DNA from: Deltaproteobacteria bacterium
GTDB lineage: Bacteria > Desulfobacterota > Desulfobacteria > Desulfobacterales > C00003060
DNA: 38,974 nucleotides
NCBI GenBank assembly: GCA_019309815.1
Contig: JAFDFO010000003.1
Span: 1 to 38,974 of the forward strand
Direction of reading: 5' to 3'
The notes beneath the pieces are model-generated. The model did not search any database. It worked only from the letters and a program-made list of their open reading frames with translations, and was not told the DNA's origin. The translations under genes and the position numbers were made by a program. Of this stretch, positions 1 to 9,399 are shown piece by piece; the stretch's first letter is position 1; each line of letters opens with the position of its first letter.

Positions 1-135
1 CTTAGCAGCTCAACCGCAAGTGCGCGATAAGCCGGTCAATGTTTTTTTCTTCCTGAAAAACATCATCCATCTCCTATTCTACGAAAGTGTATCTATTGTG
101 ATCTCACTAAACAAGTGGATTCTGTTGGGCATTCG

Positions 136-714
136 CTATGGGCGAAGCACACTCAAAATCCGATTGAACCCGGCTGAAAGTTTTGTATCCCGAGCACACA
201 GGAACTCCAAATCAGCTTGGGCCACAAGCTCGGGACGGGCCTCCAGAATCAGCCGAGCCGCTGCCTGGGCTGCTTTTCCGGTATGGAGTGTGCACAGCTT
301 CATCAAGGCCTTTTGATCGTGGCGAACTTTTTTTGTCAGGACTTTGCAGCAAGTGGATCCGAATTCGGATCGAAAGAGGTCATGCAGTTCTCTGCCTTTA
401 ACCTGGACTGTCTTGAGCCCCCTAGCGCCCAAGCCCTGCCGGCCGAGGAACAATCCCACGGCCATCAAGGCCCCGCTGAAACCTCCGCAAGCGCAGCCGG
501 CTCCGCCAATGCCCTCGGAAAAAGGAGAGGCGATCCGAATGGCGGCCTCCGGGGGCAGCCCCCCTTCCAATCCTTGATTCAGCGTGTGGAGAACAGCCTC
601 GGAGCAGAGGAGTTGGTGGGTCTTGAAGAGGTTTTCCGCCCGGCGGCGGATCAGGCCCACCAACTCGTCAGCGCTTCGGGCCAAAGTGACTTCGTTTGTG
701 TCTTTTAGTGACAT
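136..714 (-). CDS. C_GCAxxG_C_C family putative redox-active protein
   Basis: Minus-strand ORF; translation contains GIGGAGCACGGFSGALMAVGLFLGRQG plus flanking Cys residues (LLCSEAVL, STCCKVL, KLCTLHTG) typical of the C_GCAxxG_C_C family. MSLKDTNE at 714 is a more plausible start than the longer ORF start at 906, which overlaps the rhodanese gene. Confidence 0.8.
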   Translation of the reverse strand: MSLKDTNEVTLARSADELVGLIRRRAENLFKTHQLLCSEAVLHTLNQGLEGGLPPEAAIRIASPFSEGIGGAGCACGGFSGALMAVGLFLGRQGLGARGLKTVQVKGRELHDLFRSEFGSTCCKVLTKKVRHDQKALMKLCTLHTGKAAQAAARLILEARPELVAQADLEFLCARDTKLSAGFNRILSVLRP

Positions 715-721
715 CGACTGT

Positions 722-1270
722 CTATTTGACTTTCTCAACCGGATAATTCGCTTCTTTCCACCCCTTGATACCGCCGGGGTATCGGTAGACGTTTTTGTAG
801 CCAAGCTTAACCGCCCACATGGCTCCGTTGTGACTCCGGTCGCATTTGACGAAGCCGCAATACACCACAATTGTCTTGTTCTTGTCCGGACCCAGGAGCT
901 TCGCATAATCCTCTTTGCTCTTGCCGGCTGTCTCAGATGTATTCCACGCCGTCATATCACCTGCTTTGGGAAACAAGAACTGAACAGCACCCGGCACATG
1001 GCCTTTCTTGTAGCCGGCCTCGAAGGGCATGGTGTCGACAATGACCATGTCTTTCTTGTTGTCTATCCAGGCCTTGAGTTCATCTGTGGTAACGATTTGG
1101 TATCCACCTCTCTGAACTTCTCTGACCAGATTCACAGAAATCTTTTCCGTCTCGAGCTCCTTTTTGCCAAGGCAAAGCCCGTTGCTCGCCAGACCCAGAG
1201 TAAAGATCACACACATCAAAACCACCAAAGACGCTTTTCTGTCACACATCCTTTTGCATTCCCCTTTCAT
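722..1270 (-). CDS. Exported rhodanese-like domain protein
   Basis: N-terminal hydrophobic signal-like segment; rhodanese pattern DTMPFEAGYKKGHVPGAVQF and active-site loop VVYCGFVKCDRSHNGAMWAVKLGYKNVYRYPGGIKGWKEANYPV. Confidence 0.85.
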   Translation of the reverse strand: MKGECKRMCDRKASLVVLMCVIFTLGLASNGLCLGKKELETEKISVNLVREVQRGGYQIVTTDELKAWIDNKKDMVIVDTMPFEAGYKKGHVPGAVQFLFPKAGDMTAWNTSETAGKSKEDYAKLLGPDKNKTIVVYCGFVKCDRSHNGAMWAVKLGYKNVYRYPGGIKGWKEANYPVEKVK

Positions 1271-1283
1271 GATATTTGACAGT

Positions 1284-1802
1284 TTATGAAGCAGTCTGTC
1301 TGAGCCTTCTTAGGGAGCTATCCCGTTTCACGAAGGCTTTCAGGGAAAAAATGTCCCGGGGGGAGGATCTGGTGGCCCAGCGCCACCAGAAAAGATAAAG
1401 CCCTGCGGCAAACATCCCCAAATCTCGATACAAAGCCAGCCTAAGAGAGCTGTGTTCCGCCAGCTCGTCTGCGGAAAAACAACCGCAGTCAATGTCCAGA
1501 TCCTTGAGGATTCCAAACCACAAGACAAAGGCGAACATTACCAGCAGAGCGAGGATGGTGGTCAAGCTGCCTCGCACATCGAAGATCAGGCAAAGCCCAG
1601 CCGCCAGCTCCACTGCCGGAAGACCGAACGCCACTGGTATCAGTAAGTTCTCCGGTACCAGTTCGTAGGTAGAGATGATGTTGGCAAAGCTTTCAACGTC
1701 TAAGAGCTTGGCCAAGCCGGCCCAGACAAAGATGGTTCCCAGGCTGACGCGGACCAGCCGATATGTCCACAAGGAGACCAGTATGTTTTTCAGGCTCTGC
1801 AA
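1284..1802 (-). CDS. DoxX/MauE-like integral membrane protein
   Basis: Four hydrophobic segments; RVSLGTIFVWAGLAKLLDVESFANIISTYELVP and LDIDCGCFSADELAEHSS, typical of MauE/DoxX-type proteins. Confidence 0.75.
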   Translation of the reverse strand: MQSLKNILVSLWTYRLVRVSLGTIFVWAGLAKLLDVESFANIISTYELVPENLLIPVAFGLPAVELAAGLCLIFDVRGSLTTILALLVMFAFVLWFGILKDLDIDCGCFSADELAEHSSLRLALYRDLGMFAAGLYLFWWRWATRSSPRDIFSLKAFVKRDSSLRRLRQTAS

Positions 1803-2078
1803 TTAGGTTCCTCTCCCTGCTCCTGTTTTTCTGGTGAGGCAAGGGGTTGTTTTTGTAACCAAAAACTACTTGATAAAGCTTGTAGAAGTCCAATACTTAA
1901 TATCGATAGAAGCCGGGGGGTATTATAGAAAATATCTATGGGAGAGAAGGTTGGCCGGTTGGACCCGTTTTGCCGGTTAAGCCCGTTTCTTGGTGCACAA
2001 AGATTTCTCGCTTCCGCCTTCGTCGAGCCCACAGTACTTCGGGGAACAGGTCGCTCGAAATGACAAGACGGAAGAGTC

Positions 2079-2128
2079 GTAGGGGCGGGGTTTATCCCCG
2101 CCCGGGCGGGCATAAAGCCCGCCCCTAC
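2079..2128. repeat. GC-rich intergenic inverted repeat (GTAGGGGCGGG...CCCGCCCCTAC)
   Basis: Left arm gtaggggcggggtttat (2079-2095) and right arm ataaagcccgcccctac (2112-2128) are reverse complements with one mismatch. Confidence 0.85.
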
Positions 2129-2183
2129 ATCACTGGTTCTTCAAGATAGCAAAGGGCGTTAGATGAGATTTTGAAATGACTTC

Positions 2184-4103
2184 TTAGGTGAGGCGGGTGC
2201 CGGGTTCAGCGGGCCCGTCCACAGTGACCAACCGGCAGGTCCCCTTGTTCGTGGCAGTCAAGACCATCCCGTGCGACAGGATGCCCATCAACTTGGTGGG
2301 TTTGATGTTTGCCACAACAACGACTTGTTTTCCAATCAAATCTTCAGGATCGTAGTTTTCCGCGATTCCAGCAACCACGGTCTGGTTTTTCCCCATATCT
2401 ATCTTCAATTTGAGAAGCTTTTTTGATCTTGGCACAGGTTCGGCATCAAGGACCGTGGCGACGCGAAGATCCATTTTTTGAAACGCTTCCAGGGGAATCT
2501 CGGCCTTTTCGGAGATGGATGCTTGCTTTGACATGTTTGCCTCGCGGTCTGAGGACTGAACTTTAGTTTGCTCGATCCTTGGAAAGAGGGTAAGCGTTTT
2601 CGGGAGCTGGGTGCCGGGAGCTGTCTTCCCCCAAACGCTGAGGTCCGCAAGTGTCTGGAATGATTCTGGCGATGACATGGCCAGATGTTCTTGCATGATT
2701 CGGGCGGTCCGCGGCATGACGGGATAAATCAGCCCGGCAATGATACGGAGCCCCTCAATGATATTATACAGGACTGTCTGCAATTCTTCGTGCAGCTCCT
2801 TCCTCTTGGCAAGTTCCCACGGGGCAGTCACATCAATGTATTTGTTGATGTGGTTGATGAATTCCCAAATCGCCATCAGGGCCTTGTGAAAGGCATATTC
2901 CTCCATGGCTTCATGATAATCCTGCAATGCCTTCTCAGAGTTGGCTACCAAGGCCGAGTCCAGACCGCTTTCCGTCCCCGGGACCGCTTGTGGGACTACC
3001 CCTTTAAAGTATTTGTGAACCATGGTCAGGCTGCGACTGAACAGGTTCCCAAGGTCATTAGCCAAATCTGAGTTGTAGCGTTGAATAAAGGCCTCTTCAT
3101 TGAAGCTCGAATCAAGACCGAAGACCATCTCCCGCATCAGGAAATAGCGAAATGCATCTGCGCCGTACACTCCTTTTAACTCAAGGGGATCTACGACATT
3201 CCCAAGACTCTTTGACATCTTGGTTTCGTCCACATTCCAGTAGCCATGAACGTTCAGGTGCTGATAGAGCGGGATCCCTGCTGCCCTTAACATGATCGGC
3301 CAGTATATGCCGTGCGGTTTGAGGATGTCTTTTGCTACCAGGTGGGAGACACCGGGCCACAACTTCTCAAAGAGTTCACCATCAGGGTATCCCAAGGCAG
3401 AGACATAGTTTAGAAGGGCATCGAACCAGACATACGTCACGTAGTTGTCATCAAAGGGGAGGGTAATGCCCCATTGAAGCCGACTCTTAGGACGAGAAAT
3501 GCAGAGATCCTCGAGAGGTTCCCGCAAGAAGGCGAGCACCTCATTCTTGTAACGTTCGGGGCGTATGAAGTCAGAATTCGTGTTGACGTAATCGATGAGC
3601 CACTGTTGATATTTGCTCATCCTGAAGAAGTAATTGGATTCGCGGATCACTTCAGGAATCGTCTTGTGGTCCGGACACCTGCCATCTACCAGCTCACGTT
3701 CTGAATAGAACCGCTCACATCCAAAGCAGTATGCGCCTTCGTATTCACTAAAGTAAATGTCTCCGCTATCATAGATTTGTTGGAGGACTTCCTTAACAAC
3801 CTTGATGTGCGCCGGGTCTGTGGTTCGTATAAAGTAGTCATATTCTATATCGAGTTCGGGCCACATGGCTTTGAACAGTCCGCTGATCTGATCCGCGTAT
3901 GCCAGCGGGCTCATGCCCTCGTCCTTGGCTGCTTGGACCACTTTGTCACCATGTTCATCCGTCCCTGTGAGAAAATAGGTCTCCTCGCCGCAGATCTTGC
4001 GGAATCGATTCAAGACGTCGGCAACCACCGTTGTATAGGCATGCCCAAGGTGGGGACGGGCATTCACGTAGTAGATAGGGGTAGTAATGTAGAATACACT
4101 CAC
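2184..4103 (-). CDS. metG: Methionyl-tRNA synthetase
   Basis: 639 aa; FYITTPIYYVNARPHLGHAYTTVVADVLNR (HIGH region), KMSKSLGNVVDP (KMSKS) and a C-terminal tRNA-binding domain (DLRVATVLDAEPVPRSKKLLKLKIDMG). Confidence 0.98.
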   Translation of the reverse strand: MSVFYITTPIYYVNARPHLGHAYTTVVADVLNRFRKICGEETYFLTGTDEHGDKVVQAAKDEGMSPLAYADQISGLFKAMWPELDIEYDYFIRTTDPAHIKVVKEVLQQIYDSGDIYFSEYEGAYCFGCERFYSERELVDGRCPDHKTIPEVIRESNYFFRMSKYQQWLIDYVNTNSDFIRPERYKNEVLAFLREPLEDLCISRPKSRLQWGITLPFDDNYVTYVWFDALLNYVSALGYPDGELFEKLWPGVSHLVAKDILKPHGIYWPIMLRAAGIPLYQHLNVHGYWNVDETKMSKSLGNVVDPLELKGVYGADAFRYFLMREMVFGLDSSFNEEAFIQRYNSDLANDLGNLFSRSLTMVHKYFKGVVPQAVPGTESGLDSALVANSEKALQDYHEAMEEYAFHKALMAIWEFINHINKYIDVTAPWELAKRKELHEELQTVLYNIIEGLRIIAGLIYPVMPRTARIMQEHLAMSSPESFQTLADLSVWGKTAPGTQLPKTLTLFPRIEQTKVQSSDREANMSKQASISEKAEIPLEAFQKMDLRVATVLDAEPVPRSKKLLKLKIDMGKNQTVVAGIAENYDPEDLIGKQVVVVANIKPTKLMGILSHGMVLTATNKGTCRLVTVDGPAEPGTRLT

Positions 4104-4906
4104 GCAGCTGTCTCCTCGATGACCTGATCCAATCCGACGTCCAGCTCATCACCCTCGTCGGTCTTGATGGTGATTGATTCCTTCAACATATTTTGTCTAA
4201 GTACCTTGCCGTTCCCCAACTTCGTCCGGATCCGTTTTCCGGTTTCCGGGAACTTACATTTGAGATCACAGTATGCTTTGTGTTCAAAGGCTAAACAGCA
4301 CATCAGTCGTCCACACAGGCCCGAAATCTTGGACGGATTCAGCAAAAGGCCTTGCTCTTTGGCCATTCGAATTGACACAGGCTCGAAGTCTTTCATGAAG
4401 GTGGCACAGCAGAGAGTATGTCCGCACCTTCCGATTCCACCGCATATCTTTGCCCGGTTGCGCACGCCGATCTGGCGGAGTTCAATACGCATCCGGTACT
4501 CCTTGGTTAGCATCTTAACCAATTCCCGAAAATCGACGCGCCCATCGGCTGTGAAATAAAAGGTAAGCTTGGTGACATCAAATTGGCTTCGCACAGAAAC
4601 GAGGTTCATTTCCAGCCCAAGTTCATTGATGCATTTCTGGCAGTAGACACGGGATTTCTTTTCCATGTCCACGTTCTTTGTGTGTTGGGCCATATCCCGT
4701 TCGTTTGCCAGGCGGTAGACCTTCTTCATAGGAATCTTCGACTCTTCCTCGGTCGCCGGTCTGGGGGGTGTGGCTACAGAGCCGAACTCCAGCCCGTTCT
4801 CGGTCTCCACAATGACCTGACTGCCGGGGGAGAGCACAAACAGACCGGCATCAAGGGTGTACATCCTGCCTCCCGGTCCTACGCTTACGCCGACGATTTT
4901 ACCCAT
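4100..4906 (-). CDS. PSP1 domain protein, YaaT/RicT-like
   Basis: RICGGIGRCGHTLCCATFMKDFEPVSIRMAKEQGLLLNPSKISGLCGRLMCCLAFE is the Cys-rich PSP1/YaaT signature; overlaps metG by 4 nt. Start taken at MGKIVGVSV; the ORF track begins at 4930. Confidence 0.9.
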   Translation of the reverse strand: MGKIVGVSVGPGGRMYTLDAGLFVLSPGSQVIVETENGLEFGSVATPPRPATEEESKIPMKKVYRLANERDMAQHTKNVDMEKKSRVYCQKCINELGLEMNLVSVRSQFDVTKLTFYFTADGRVDFRELVKMLTKEYRMRIELRQIGVRNRAKICGGIGRCGHTLCCATFMKDFEPVSIRMAKEQGLLLNPSKISGLCGRLMCCLAFEHKAYCDLKCKFPETGKRIRTKLGNGKVLRQNMLKESITIKTDEGDELDVGLDQVIEETAA

Positions 4907-4940
4907 GATGGCTCCACAAAAAGTGTCCAAAAGAACAAAA

Positions 4941-5210
4941 AACTATCACGAAAGCACGAAAGAAAACGAAAGCACGAAAAGCCTAACAATAAACAACTAT
5001 TATGAAAACACGTGATGTTCTCAAGGCACAAGCCGCAAAAGAAGAGAAAGCACGAAACAAGAGAGATGTAAACATTAGTTTACAACCCCCTCCAATTCGT
5101 TGGCGGTGCATGATCTTGTGATGACGTTCGTCCATTATATCTATCTCTTTCGTGCTTTTCTTTCACTTTCGTGTTTTGCGGCTGCGCCTTATACTGAAGC
5201 GTGATTAATT
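4941..5210. repeat. Intergenic CACGAAA-rich element, copy 1, with inverted ends
   Basis: Left side actatcacgaaagcacgaaagaaaacgaaagcacgaaaa; right side tctttcgtgcttttctttcactttcgtgttttgcggctgcgccttatactgaagcgtgattaatt. It shares ends with the copy at 9155-9372. Confidence 0.8.
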
Positions 5211-6191
5211 TCTTCCATCACCTCTCCGGAGGTGCAGGAGCATCACCTCTATGGTCAGCCGGGCATTGGCGTTTTTAGAGAGGGCCTTTTGTGCAGAATG
5301 CACAGCTTCCACTTTTTCCAAGAGCGAACTAACTGACTCCCTTTGCGAAGCCAACCGGAGCTTGGCCTCAAAGTCCTCATTAATAATCCTGTCCGGAGTG
5401 ACCTTGAACATAAGAACGTCCCTGAACCACATCATGATCATCTCCAGAGCATCGGCGAGTCTATCCTTGGCTCCGGACAAGGTCTCCGCAAAGGCAAAGA
5501 GAGGCTGAATCGTCTCTCCGGAAAGCGTTGAAATCTGCTCAACGAGACTGCTACGCCACGCTTTCCACTTTTCTACATCCATTGACAGCGCCTTGCCGAG
5601 GCTTCCCTTTGTTGTTATTGCCAGCGTCCTCGCCGTTTGCCTGTCAAGCCCCCGGTCCTCAATCAAAAGCTGCGCCACTTTTTCGTGGGGAATCGGCCTG
5701 AAAGCAATTTGCTGACACCGAGAGACAATCGTGGGAAGCAGGTCTGTTGTCTGACTTGCAGTAAGGATGAAGATTGTATGCTTGGGCGGTTCCTCCAAGA
5801 TCTTGAGCATAGCATTCGATGCTTCAAGGTTCATTGCTTGGGCATCATTGATGATCATGATCCGCCAGCCTCCCTCAAGGGGGGCGAATCTCAGCTGCCT
5901 GGATATGTCCCGCACCTGGTTAATCTTGATGAATACCCCATCAGGTTCTACGGTGACCATGTCCGGGTGGGATCCGGAAATTATCTTGTGACACGAGGCA
6001 CACTTTCCACAAGCCGACACGCCCACAGGATTCGGGCAGTTGAGCGCCATGCCCAAGGTTATAGCCGTCCTCTGTCTACCAATCCCGTCTACTCCCGTAA
6101 ACAGCAAGGCGGTGGGAATACTCCTCTTCTCAAGCATTTGGGTCAAGAACCGAGCGGGGCGTTCTTGGCCAATGATAGCATCAAACACCAT
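5205..6191 (-). CDS. holB: DNA polymerase III subunit delta'
   Basis: FDAIIGQERPARFLTQMLEKRSIPTALLFTGVDGIGRQRTAITLGMALNC, Zn-binding CGKCASCHKI, EEPPKHTIFILTASQTTDLLPTIVSRCQ. Start chosen at MVFDAIIG. Confidence 0.93.
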   Translation of the reverse strand: MVFDAIIGQERPARFLTQMLEKRSIPTALLFTGVDGIGRQRTAITLGMALNCPNPVGVSACGKCASCHKIISGSHPDMVTVEPDGVFIKINQVRDISRQLRFAPLEGGWRIMIINDAQAMNLEASNAMLKILEEPPKHTIFILTASQTTDLLPTIVSRCQQIAFRPIPHEKVAQLLIEDRGLDRQTARTLAITTKGSLGKALSMDVEKWKAWRSSLVEQISTLSGETIQPLFAFAETLSGAKDRLADALEMIMMWFRDVLMFKVTPDRIINEDFEAKLRLASQRESVSSLLEKVEAVHSAQKALSKNANARLTIEVMLLHLRRGDGRN

Positions 6192-6744
6192 CTGTATCGT
6201 TCTTCTCCACAAACCACCACTCATCTGAGGCGGTATTCAGGATCTCTTTTGCGATGGATTGACCAGCACTGGTTCTAACCCGGCCTACCACATGGGGAAG
6301 CCAGCTTTCGGGTCCATCGTTTCCTGCATCTTGCAGGGCTTTCAGTTCCAAGACAAGGGCGAGTTGATCCGCGTCATGGGCAAGCTGCGCTTCCAGGGTC
6401 TCTGCCCCATTGAACTCTTCTATGAGGTCGGCCACGGCCTCACCAAAGGGAAGATTTTCCGTAAGATCTTCAACAGCCCGAGATTCATCAACTGCAAGGT
6501 ACTTCTTTTGAACATAGTTCAGATCACCGGTTCTGGCTTCCGTGAGATCATGAATCAGGCACATCTGAAGAAGTTTCAGCGCGTCTGCTTCCGGGACCAC
6601 ATGCGACAGGACATAACCTATGAAGGTCGTCATGAAGCTGTGATCAGCCACTGATTCACTGCCAGACCCCAGGAAGTTGAACCCGGACCTTGGAATGCCT
6701 TTCAGGATTCGGGCCTCAAAAAGGAGGTTTGCTATGGATTTCAT
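6181..6744 (-). CDS. HD domain-containing hydrolase (YfbR/HDDC2-like)
   Basis: SVADHSFMTTFIGYVLS and LKLLQMCLIHDLTEARTGDLNY give the HD metal motif; LEAQLAHDADQLALVLELKALQDAG. Overlaps the holB start. Confidence 0.88.
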   Translation of the reverse strand: MKSIANLLFEARILKGIPRSGFNFLGSGSESVADHSFMTTFIGYVLSHVVPEADALKLLQMCLIHDLTEARTGDLNYVQKKYLAVDESRAVEDLTENLPFGEAVADLIEEFNGAETLEAQLAHDADQLALVLELKALQDAGNDGPESWLPHVVGRVRTSAGQSIAKEILNTASDEWWFVEKNDTDGV

Positions 6745-6833
6745 AAATGCTGTAGCTGCCGATCTCTGGAATATGGTGTTATTTATAAGCGTTTGGCGAA
6801 ATTTCCGGGTTTCATGGCTTCATCCGCAAAGAA

Positions 6834-6902
6834 CCAGGCCAGAGGCAAGAGGCCAGGGGCCAGAGGAAAACCTATTGCCTCTCGCCCATTGCCTCAAGCC
6901 TG
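6834..6902. repeat. Imperfect inverted repeat of GAGGC/GGCCAG type
   Basis: ccaggccagaggcaagaggccaggggccagagg pairs imperfectly with cctctcgcccattgcctcaagcctg. Confidence 0.6.
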
Positions 6903-7119
6903 ATGAAGTCGACCATACTGCTCAACGCTTGTATTCAATATTCCGTGTGTTTTCAGAGTTTACATTTATACAAAAGGGGGGAGTAAGGCAACCGGAAAAT
7001 GACTTGACACCCTCAAGAACGTCATATAACTTCGCTCCAAAATTACACATTTTGCAAAGCTGCGTTAAGGAGAAATGACGCATTGAAAGACAGAACCCTA
7101 CCTTATTGAAAGGTGTGCC

Positions 7120-7845
7120 ATGTTGGAAGCAACGAGCAGCGACATCATTCACATGATCATTTACGCGGGCCCGATGGTTCGTCTTGTCCTATTGTTACTG
7201 CTGTTCTTTTCGGTCGTTTCCTGGGCCATCATCTTCGCGAAGTATCGGTCTATTAGAAAAGCCCGAAGAGAATCGGCCCATTTCCTTGACATCTTTTGGA
7301 ATAGCCGTGATCTTGCCGAGGCCTTTGCAGCCTCAAAACGTCTTCGGCAAAGCCCCGTTGCGAGGGTATTTCGTGTAGCTTATGTCGAACTCAGAAGGGT
7401 GAACAAATCACAGCCGGCGGCCACGGGTGACATCAATACGGACGAGGGATTGCTGACTCAAAACATGGTTGCTGGTGATAACGTCAAAAGGGCGCTGCGG
7501 CGAGCCGTCAACATGGAACTGACCGGACTGGGCAAGGCCCTGCCTTTCTTGGCAACGACCGGGAACACAACACCTTTCATCGGTCTTTTTGGAACGGTTT
7601 GGGGGATCATGAACGCCTTTCGAGGCATCGGCCTGAAAGGTTCCGCAAGTTTGGCGGTGGTGGCCCCAGGCATTTCAGAGGCCCTCATTGCAACGGCTGC
7701 AGGATTGGCTGCGGCAATACCAGCCGTTGTGGCCTTCAATTATTTCAACAATAAGGTCCATATTCTGGAATCAGAGATGCAGAATTTCTCGGCCGACTTC
7801 TTGAACCTCGTAGAACGAGACCTCATGAGGCGAAGGGGGAATTAG
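7120..7845 (+). CDS. tolQ: TolQ, MotA/TolQ/ExbB proton channel family
   Basis: [74 protein letters not shown]; followed by tolR/A/B. Confidence 0.97.
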   Translation: MLEATSSDIIHMIIYAGPMVRLVLLLLLFFSVVSWAIIFAKYRSIRKARRESAHFLDIFWNSRDLAEAFAASKRLRQSPVARVFRVAYVELRRVNKSQPAATGDINTDEGLLTQNMVAGDNVKRALRRAVNMELTGLGKALPFLATTGNTTPFIGLFGTVWGIMNAFRGIGLKGSASLAVVAPGISEALIATAAGLAAAIPAVVAFNYFNNKVHILESEMQNFSADFLNLVERDLMRRRGN

Positions 7846-7849
7846 ACGC

Positions 7850-8278
7850 ATGTCTATACAAGGTGGCAATAGCAGTTCCTTCATGTCGGACATAAACGTA
7901 ACGCCTCTGGTAGATGTCATGTTGGTTCTGCTCATCATTTTCATGGTCACAGCCCCGATGATGATGCAGGGGGTTAACGTGTCACTGCCAAAGACCACGT
8001 CCAAGGCGCTTCCTGCTGAAAAAGAGCATCTGATTATCACGATCGACCGTAGCCAGCAGGTTTACATTAATGACTACAAGGTTTCATTGGAGGCTCTGCA
8101 ACTCAAGCTCAAGAGGATCTATGAAGGCCGTCGTGACCGCAAGGTCTACCTTCGAGCTGACAAGGGTGTGCCTTACGGCGTTGTCGTGCGAGTGATGGCA
8201 GAAGTGAAGAACGCTGGTGTGGAGAAGTTGGGGATGGTCACCGAGCCGATGAAGGAGACCGCCAAGAGGCAAAAATAG
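7850..8278 (+). CDS. tolR: TolR, ExbD/TolR family
   Basis: MSDINVTPLVDVMLVLLIIFMVTAPMMMQGVNVSLPKT; 4 nt after tolQ. Confidence 0.97.
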   Translation: MSIQGGNSSSFMSDINVTPLVDVMLVLLIIFMVTAPMMMQGVNVSLPKTTSKALPAEKEHLIITIDRSQQVYINDYKVSLEALQLKLKRIYEGRRDRKVYLRADKGVPYGVVVRVMAEVKNAGVEKLGMVTEPMKETAKRQK

Positions 8279-8281
8279 CCC

Positions 8282-9139
8282 ATGCCTGCCCGTGCAGATC
8301 TTTGGGACCAAGGCCCGGGCACCCTCCGTGTCTGGGTCGTGATGACAGGGCTTTCCGTCCTGTTTCATGTCCTTTTTTTCTCAGGTGTTCTCTTCCTGCC
8401 TGAGTTGAGAAGCCATAGACAATATATACCGTCTAGTGTTGAGGTGGATCTTGTAAGTCTCCCGAGAGCTGCTCCCCAGGGCCAGCCAGCCCCCCGGCAG
8501 GTCGGCCCCCCCCCAAAGCCGGCGGAAGACGCGGAACCGGTGAAGCCGGAGCCAAAACCCATAGAGCCTCCTCCGCCGAAGCCAGAGCAAGTGTCCGAAA
8601 AGCCTGTACCCGTAAAACCAAGTAAGTTGGAGGTCAAGAAATCAGTAAAAAAGAAGACCTTTGATGCGTCCAAGGCCATCAAGAGTGCTATTGCGAGGAT
8701 CGAGAAGGAGGCTGTCGAATCAAGGCCACACTCGGTGCTTCAGGCCATCGATAAGCTGAAAACGGAGGTTGGCAGCGAAGGTGGGGTGGTCATGCGGGGA
8801 GGCACCGCGACGGGCGGACAAAGTAAGAAGACGATAGATCTTCTGGACATCTACAACGCCGAAATCTGGCACCAGATACAAAGGAACTGGGCCTTTTCCG
8901 AGGAGATGGTTCGAGGGCGTACTGATTTGGAAGCCACGATTATTGTAAAGATCATGAAACAGGGTGAGATACGGGATGTGTGGTTTGAAAGTAGGTCAGG
9001 CAACACGTATTTCGACGACACCGTCTTTAAGGCTGTGAAGAAATCTGATCCACTACCGCCATTGCCTGAAAGCTATCGTGGGCCCTTTTACGAAGTGGGG
9101 TTTCGTTTTAATTTGTCTGAGCTTCAAAGTGGATATTAG
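8282..9139 (+). CDS. tolA: TolA-like protein with TonB C-terminal domain
   Basis: N-terminal TM helix, Pro/Lys-rich linker (PPPKPAEDAEPVKPEPKPIEPPPPKPE), C-terminal TonB-like domain; position between tolR and tolB. Confidence 0.85.
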   Translation: MPARADLWDQGPGTLRVWVVMTGLSVLFHVLFFSGVLFLPELRSHRQYIPSSVEVDLVSLPRAAPQGQPAPRQVGPPPKPAEDAEPVKPEPKPIEPPPPKPEQVSEKPVPVKPSKLEVKKSVKKKTFDASKAIKSAIARIEKEAVESRPHSVLQAIDKLKTEVGSEGGVVMRGGTATGGQSKKTIDLLDIYNAEIWHQIQRNWAFSEEMVRGRTDLEATIIVKIMKQGEIRDVWFESRSGNTYFDDTVFKAVKKSDPLPPLPESYRGPFYEVGFRFNLSELQSGY

Positions 9140-9154
9140 AGAGCAGTAAAAAAT

Positions 9155-9372
9155 GAATCACGAAAACACGAAAGAAAAAGAAAAACGAATCACGAAAACA
9201 CGAAAACAGAGTGACAGCCCTTCGGGCTGTTTCTACCGACTCCACTGCCTGCGGACTCGTCTGATAGAAGAGGAAGTTGCAGCGCGGAGCGCTGCAACTT
9301 TCTTTCTTTTTCGTGCCTTCTCTTTTCTTTCGTGCGTTGCGGCTTACGCCTTATAAAGAGGCGTGATAATTC
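9155..9372. repeat. Intergenic CACGAAA-rich element, copy 2, with internal perfect hairpins
   Basis: aatcacgaaaacacgaaagaaaaag...cacgaaaacacg on the left and tctttcgtgcgttgcggcttacgccttataaagaggcgtgataatt on the right. Internal perfect stems: acagccc-ttc-gggctgt (9214-9230) and aagttgcagcgc-gga-gcgctgcaactt (9274-9300). Confidence 0.85.
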
Positions 9373-9399
9373 TTTTCTTCACTTCATCACTCCTTCGAA

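Noticed and set aside
9153-9356. Plus-strand 67-aa ORF (MNHENTKEKEKRITKTRKQ...)
   Set aside because: It is a translation of the CACGAAA repeat element, with no coding character.
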